Source: Polynucleobacter sp. AP-Titi-500A-B4 (GTDB taxonomy: Bacteria > Pseudomonadota > Gammaproteobacteria > Burkholderiales > Burkholderiaceae). Taken from it: DNA of 64,000 nt. Below are positions 61,954 through 64,000 of this stretch, one piece after another; positions within the stretch are counted from its first letter, which is position 1, and the number at the start of each line of letters is the position of its first letter. The position numbers and the translations under genes are program-made. Below the pieces are notes generated by a model, which did not search any database, was not told where the DNA came from, and saw only the letters and a list, made by a program, of their open reading frames with translations. The stretch covers positions 1,396,120 through 1,460,119 of the forward strand of contig NZ_CP061311.1 of NCBI RefSeq assembly GCF_018688095.1, given 5' to 3'.

Positions 61954-63474
61954 ATGTCAACATCAAACAAGCAAGTACCCATTCGTGGATTATTCATTGA
62001 TGGTAAGGAAGTACCTGCCTCTCAGTCGGATTTATTAGACGTATTAAATCCAGCAACTGGAGAGATGCTTGCTCAAATCGCCCACGCTACTGATGCGGAT
62101 GTTGATAAGGCGGTAAAGAGTTCCGCTAAAGCATTTGCTAGCCCCGAGTGGAGCGCTATGTCAAATCGCACAAGAGCAAAACTGATCAATAAACTTGCTG
62201 ATGTTTTTGAAGCTAATTTAGAAGAAATCTACACACTAGAAACTGCCAATAATGGACGCTCATTAAATGAGACCCGCGCACAAGTTTCCCGCTTACCCGA
62301 TTTTTTCCGCTACAACGCTGGTCTAGCGATTGCACGACGCGACTCTGTGATTCCAGTGGATGGTAATTACCTTAACTACACTTTGCGCACCCCAATTGGA
62401 GTGGTTGGCAACTCAACACCGTTTAATCATCCCCTGATGATCATGGTAAAAAGTTTGGCTCCCACCCTCGCTTCAGGTTGTACTACTGTCGTTAAGCCTT
62501 CTGAATACACACCACTGACTACATTGCGTCTGGCGCAGCTATTTGTTGATGCCGGTTTACCTCCAGGAGTGTTTAACGTGATTACTGGCCTTGGCCCCTC
62601 AACAGGTAAAGCACTTGCTGAACACCCTGGCTTAGCAAAGTGGGTTCTTACTGGAGGAACTGAGGCAGGCCGCATTACTGGTGCACTTGCTGGCAGCAAC
62701 TTCGCTCACCAAACTTTAGAGCTAGGTGGAAAAACTCCTGTACTCGTATTTGATGACTTCAATGTTGATCAGGCCGTGAATTACGCTGCCTTTGGTGCCT
62801 TCATTGGAGCAGGTCAAACCTGTATTTGCGGAAGTCGCCAAATTGTGCAAGCCAAAATCTATGATGAGTTTGTTGAAAAGTTAGCTGCTAAAGCTAAATC
62901 TATTCGCATTGGCAATCCAATTGACGCAAGCGTTCAGCTTGGGCCCGTTGTTTCTGCTCGCCAGCAACAACGCGTTCTTAAATACATTGATATTGGTTTA
63001 AATGAAGATAAAGCACGTTTAGTTGCAGGCGGCAAAGTGCCAACTGACCCAGCATTGAAAGATGGATTCTTTGTCGAGCCCACTGTCTTTGCCGATGTCA
63101 CCAGAAATATGCGCATTTTCCAAGAAGAAGTATTTGGGCCCTTTGTATCAGTCACCAAATTTACTACCGAAGAGGAAGGTCTTGAATTGGCCAATGATTC
63201 TCCTTTTGGACTTGCAGGCGCGATCCGCACGAATGACGTGACTAGAGCACACCGTGTTGCCGCCAAACTCAAGTGCGGCATTGTTTGGGTAAATGACCAC
63301 CACCGCCTAGATCCAGCCTCCCCTTGGGGTGGCATCAAGGACTCCGGCATTGGCCGAGAGTGCGGAACAGAATCTTTTGATCAACACTTTGAAACGAAGA
63401 GCATCATGATTCGCATGGATGATGCGCCATTTGACTGGTACAAAGATACTGCTAGCCAACCACGTCTCAATTAA
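61954..63474 (+). CDS. NAD(P)-dependent aldehyde dehydrogenase
   Basis: Oxidises an aldehyde to its acid with NAD(P), cytoplasmic. The 506-residue protein has the Rossmann GTxxG-type TGGTEAGRITGAL near residue 234, catalytic Glu in TLELGGKTPVLVF near 255 and catalytic Cys in GAGQTCICGSRQIV near 290, followed by EEVFGPFVSV near 390. The NHPLMI segment follows GNSTPF as in betaine-aldehyde- and vanillin-type enzymes. It lies between the GntR regulator and an alpha/beta-hydrolase-fold gene; the physiological aldehyde is unknown. Confidence 0.93.
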   Translation: MSTSNKQVPIRGLFIDGKEVPASQSDLLDVLNPATGEMLAQIAHATDADVDKAVKSSAKAFASPEWSAMSNRTRAKLINKLADVFEANLEEIYTLETANNGRSLNETRAQVSRLPDFFRYNAGLAIARRDSVIPVDGNYLNYTLRTPIGVVGNSTPFNHPLMIMVKSLAPTLASGCTTVVKPSEYTPLTTLRLAQLFVDAGLPPGVFNVITGLGPSTGKALAEHPGLAKWVLTGGTEAGRITGALAGSNFAHQTLELGGKTPVLVFDDFNVDQAVNYAAFGAFIGAGQTCICGSRQIVQAKIYDEFVEKLAAKAKSIRIGNPIDASVQLGPVVSARQQQRVLKYIDIGLNEDKARLVAGGKVPTDPALKDGFFVEPTVFADVTRNMRIFQEEVFGPFVSVTKFTTEEEGLELANDSPFGLAGAIRTNDVTRAHRVAAKLKCGIVWVNDHHRLDPASPWGGIKDSGIGRECGTESFDQHFETKSIMIRMDDAPFDWYKDTASQPRLN

Positions 63475-63514
63475 TCATTAGCCCTTAATAAGCGCTCCTC
63501 AGGAACTCATTCAC

Positions 63515-64000
63515 ATGACAAATAAAACACTCACCATTGGCAACAAGAAGTTGAGCTTAGATATTTCTGGCTCAGGAAAACCAATTGTTTTATTCCACTC
63601 CCTATTAGCAGATAGCAGTTCTTTTGCACCCTTAGCTGAAGAATTAGTGAAAACTCATCAAGTGATTTGTTTGAATCTTCCTGGTTTTGAGGGCTCTGAT
63701 TTTGTGGGTGGTGAGCTCAATACCATTGCAGACCATATCGCTCAAGGAATTGAATCACTCCAGCTGTCTGAGAAGCCAATATTTTTAGGCAATGGCTACG
63801 GCGGGTTTATCGCCCTCATTACTAGCATCCGACATCCAGCATTAGCCTCACGCCTAGTATTGGCAGATTGTGGAGCGATGTTCTCTGAGCCTGGACGTGC
63901 CGCATTCCGCGGAATGTCAGCAGCAGCCAAAGAAAAGGGGTTAGAAGCGATTGCAGATGTAGCAATGCGTCGCTTATTTGCTCCCGAGTTTCAAGAGCAG
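63515..64000 (+). CDS. Alpha/beta-hydrolase-fold protein lacking Ser nucleophile (3' cut)
   Basis: The first 162 residues of an alpha/beta-fold protein starting at ATG 63515, open to the window edge. The N-terminal strands (TLTIGNKKLSLDISGSGKPI), the oxyanion loop VLFHSLLADSSSF and the strand VICLNLPGFEGSD are normal. At the nucleophile elbow it reads FLGNGYGGFIAL near residue 92, where enolases and lactonases of the fold have GxSxG, so the catalytic Ser is replaced by Gly (codon GGC). It may be a non-hydrolytic family member or use other residues. It lies 40 bp downstream of the aldehyde dehydrogenase. Confidence 0.85.
   Translation, partial: MTNKTLTIGNKKLSLDISGSGKPIVLFHSLLADSSSFAPLAEELVKTHQVICLNLPGFEGSDFVGGELNTIADHIAQGIESLQLSEKPIFLGNGYGGFIALITSIRHPALASRLVLADCGAMFSEPGRAAFRGMSAAAKEKGLEAIADVAMRRLFAPEFQEQ

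Noticed and set aside
1..64000. CRISPR arrays, prophage, complete insertion sequences or a replication origin
   Set aside because: No regularly spaced repeats, transposase, integrase, phage structural genes or DnaA-box cluster were found.

Overview
The window looks like chromosomal DNA of a Polynucleobacter-like freshwater betaproteobacterium (Burkholderiaceae). This is inferred from the moderate GC content, the dense gene packing with 4-nt ATGA/TTGA overlaps, the gene orders (pepA-holC-lgt, lptF-lptG, purD-hemF-nadD-rsfS-rlmH-maf-rng), an orphan TctC receptor of the kind expanded in Burkholderiales, and the protein sequences. No database search was possible.

Layout. 1-5033: a minus-strand malonate-use cluster (LysR regulator, malonyl-CoA decarboxylase, TctC-type receptor, malonyl-CoA synthetase running off the left edge) with a well-placed LysR-type operator and promoter. 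5046-7933: lgt, holC, pepA. 8102-11508: the LPS-export permease genes lptF/lptG, cysB and a tRNA-Leu. 11661-18308: a long plus-strand housekeeping run, yebC to rng. 18313-22777: msbA diverging from three glycosyltransferases for the LPS core. 22791-28796: dnaE, gluQ and rhlE. 28803-34481: a glyoxylate/2-hydroxyacid module (GlcG-like protein, alanine/serine-glyoxylate aminotransferase, GntR regulator, fused FAD/Fe-S dehydrogenase) with paired operator palindromes. 34503-38686: azlDC, queG, tsaE, amiC.

From 38774 the content is more accessory. A tRNA-Lys gene is followed 1.3 kb later by a broken copy of its 3' half, bracketing one outer-membrane beta-barrel gene. This looks like an old integration or duplication scar. 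Then come a czcCBA-type metal efflux operon ending in a PII-like gene, a small HPF/RaiA-like protein, a TerC-UspA fusion with an internal translation start, an NhaR-like regulator with an SbtA-family bicarbonate transporter and a zinc-ribbon DUF6671-like protein, an HD-domain protein resembling PhnZ-type diiron oxygenases, a GNAT protein, an orphan lipoprotein, a GST and a secreted phytochelatin-synthase-like protease.

The right end (55715-64000) is a catabolic locus. A complete liv-type ABC transporter diverges from a GntR regulator, an aldehyde dehydrogenase and an alpha/beta-hydrolase-fold protein cut by the window edge, whose nucleophile position carries Gly instead of Ser. The uptake system and enzymes suggest import and breakdown of an organic acid or aromatic compound, but the substrate cannot be read from the sequence.

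The best candidates for something not yet described are the sbtA-DUF6671 gene pair under an NhaR-like regulator, the TerC-Usp fusion that can also make a free Usp, the tRNA-Lys scar, and the Gly-nucleophile hydrolase-fold protein.
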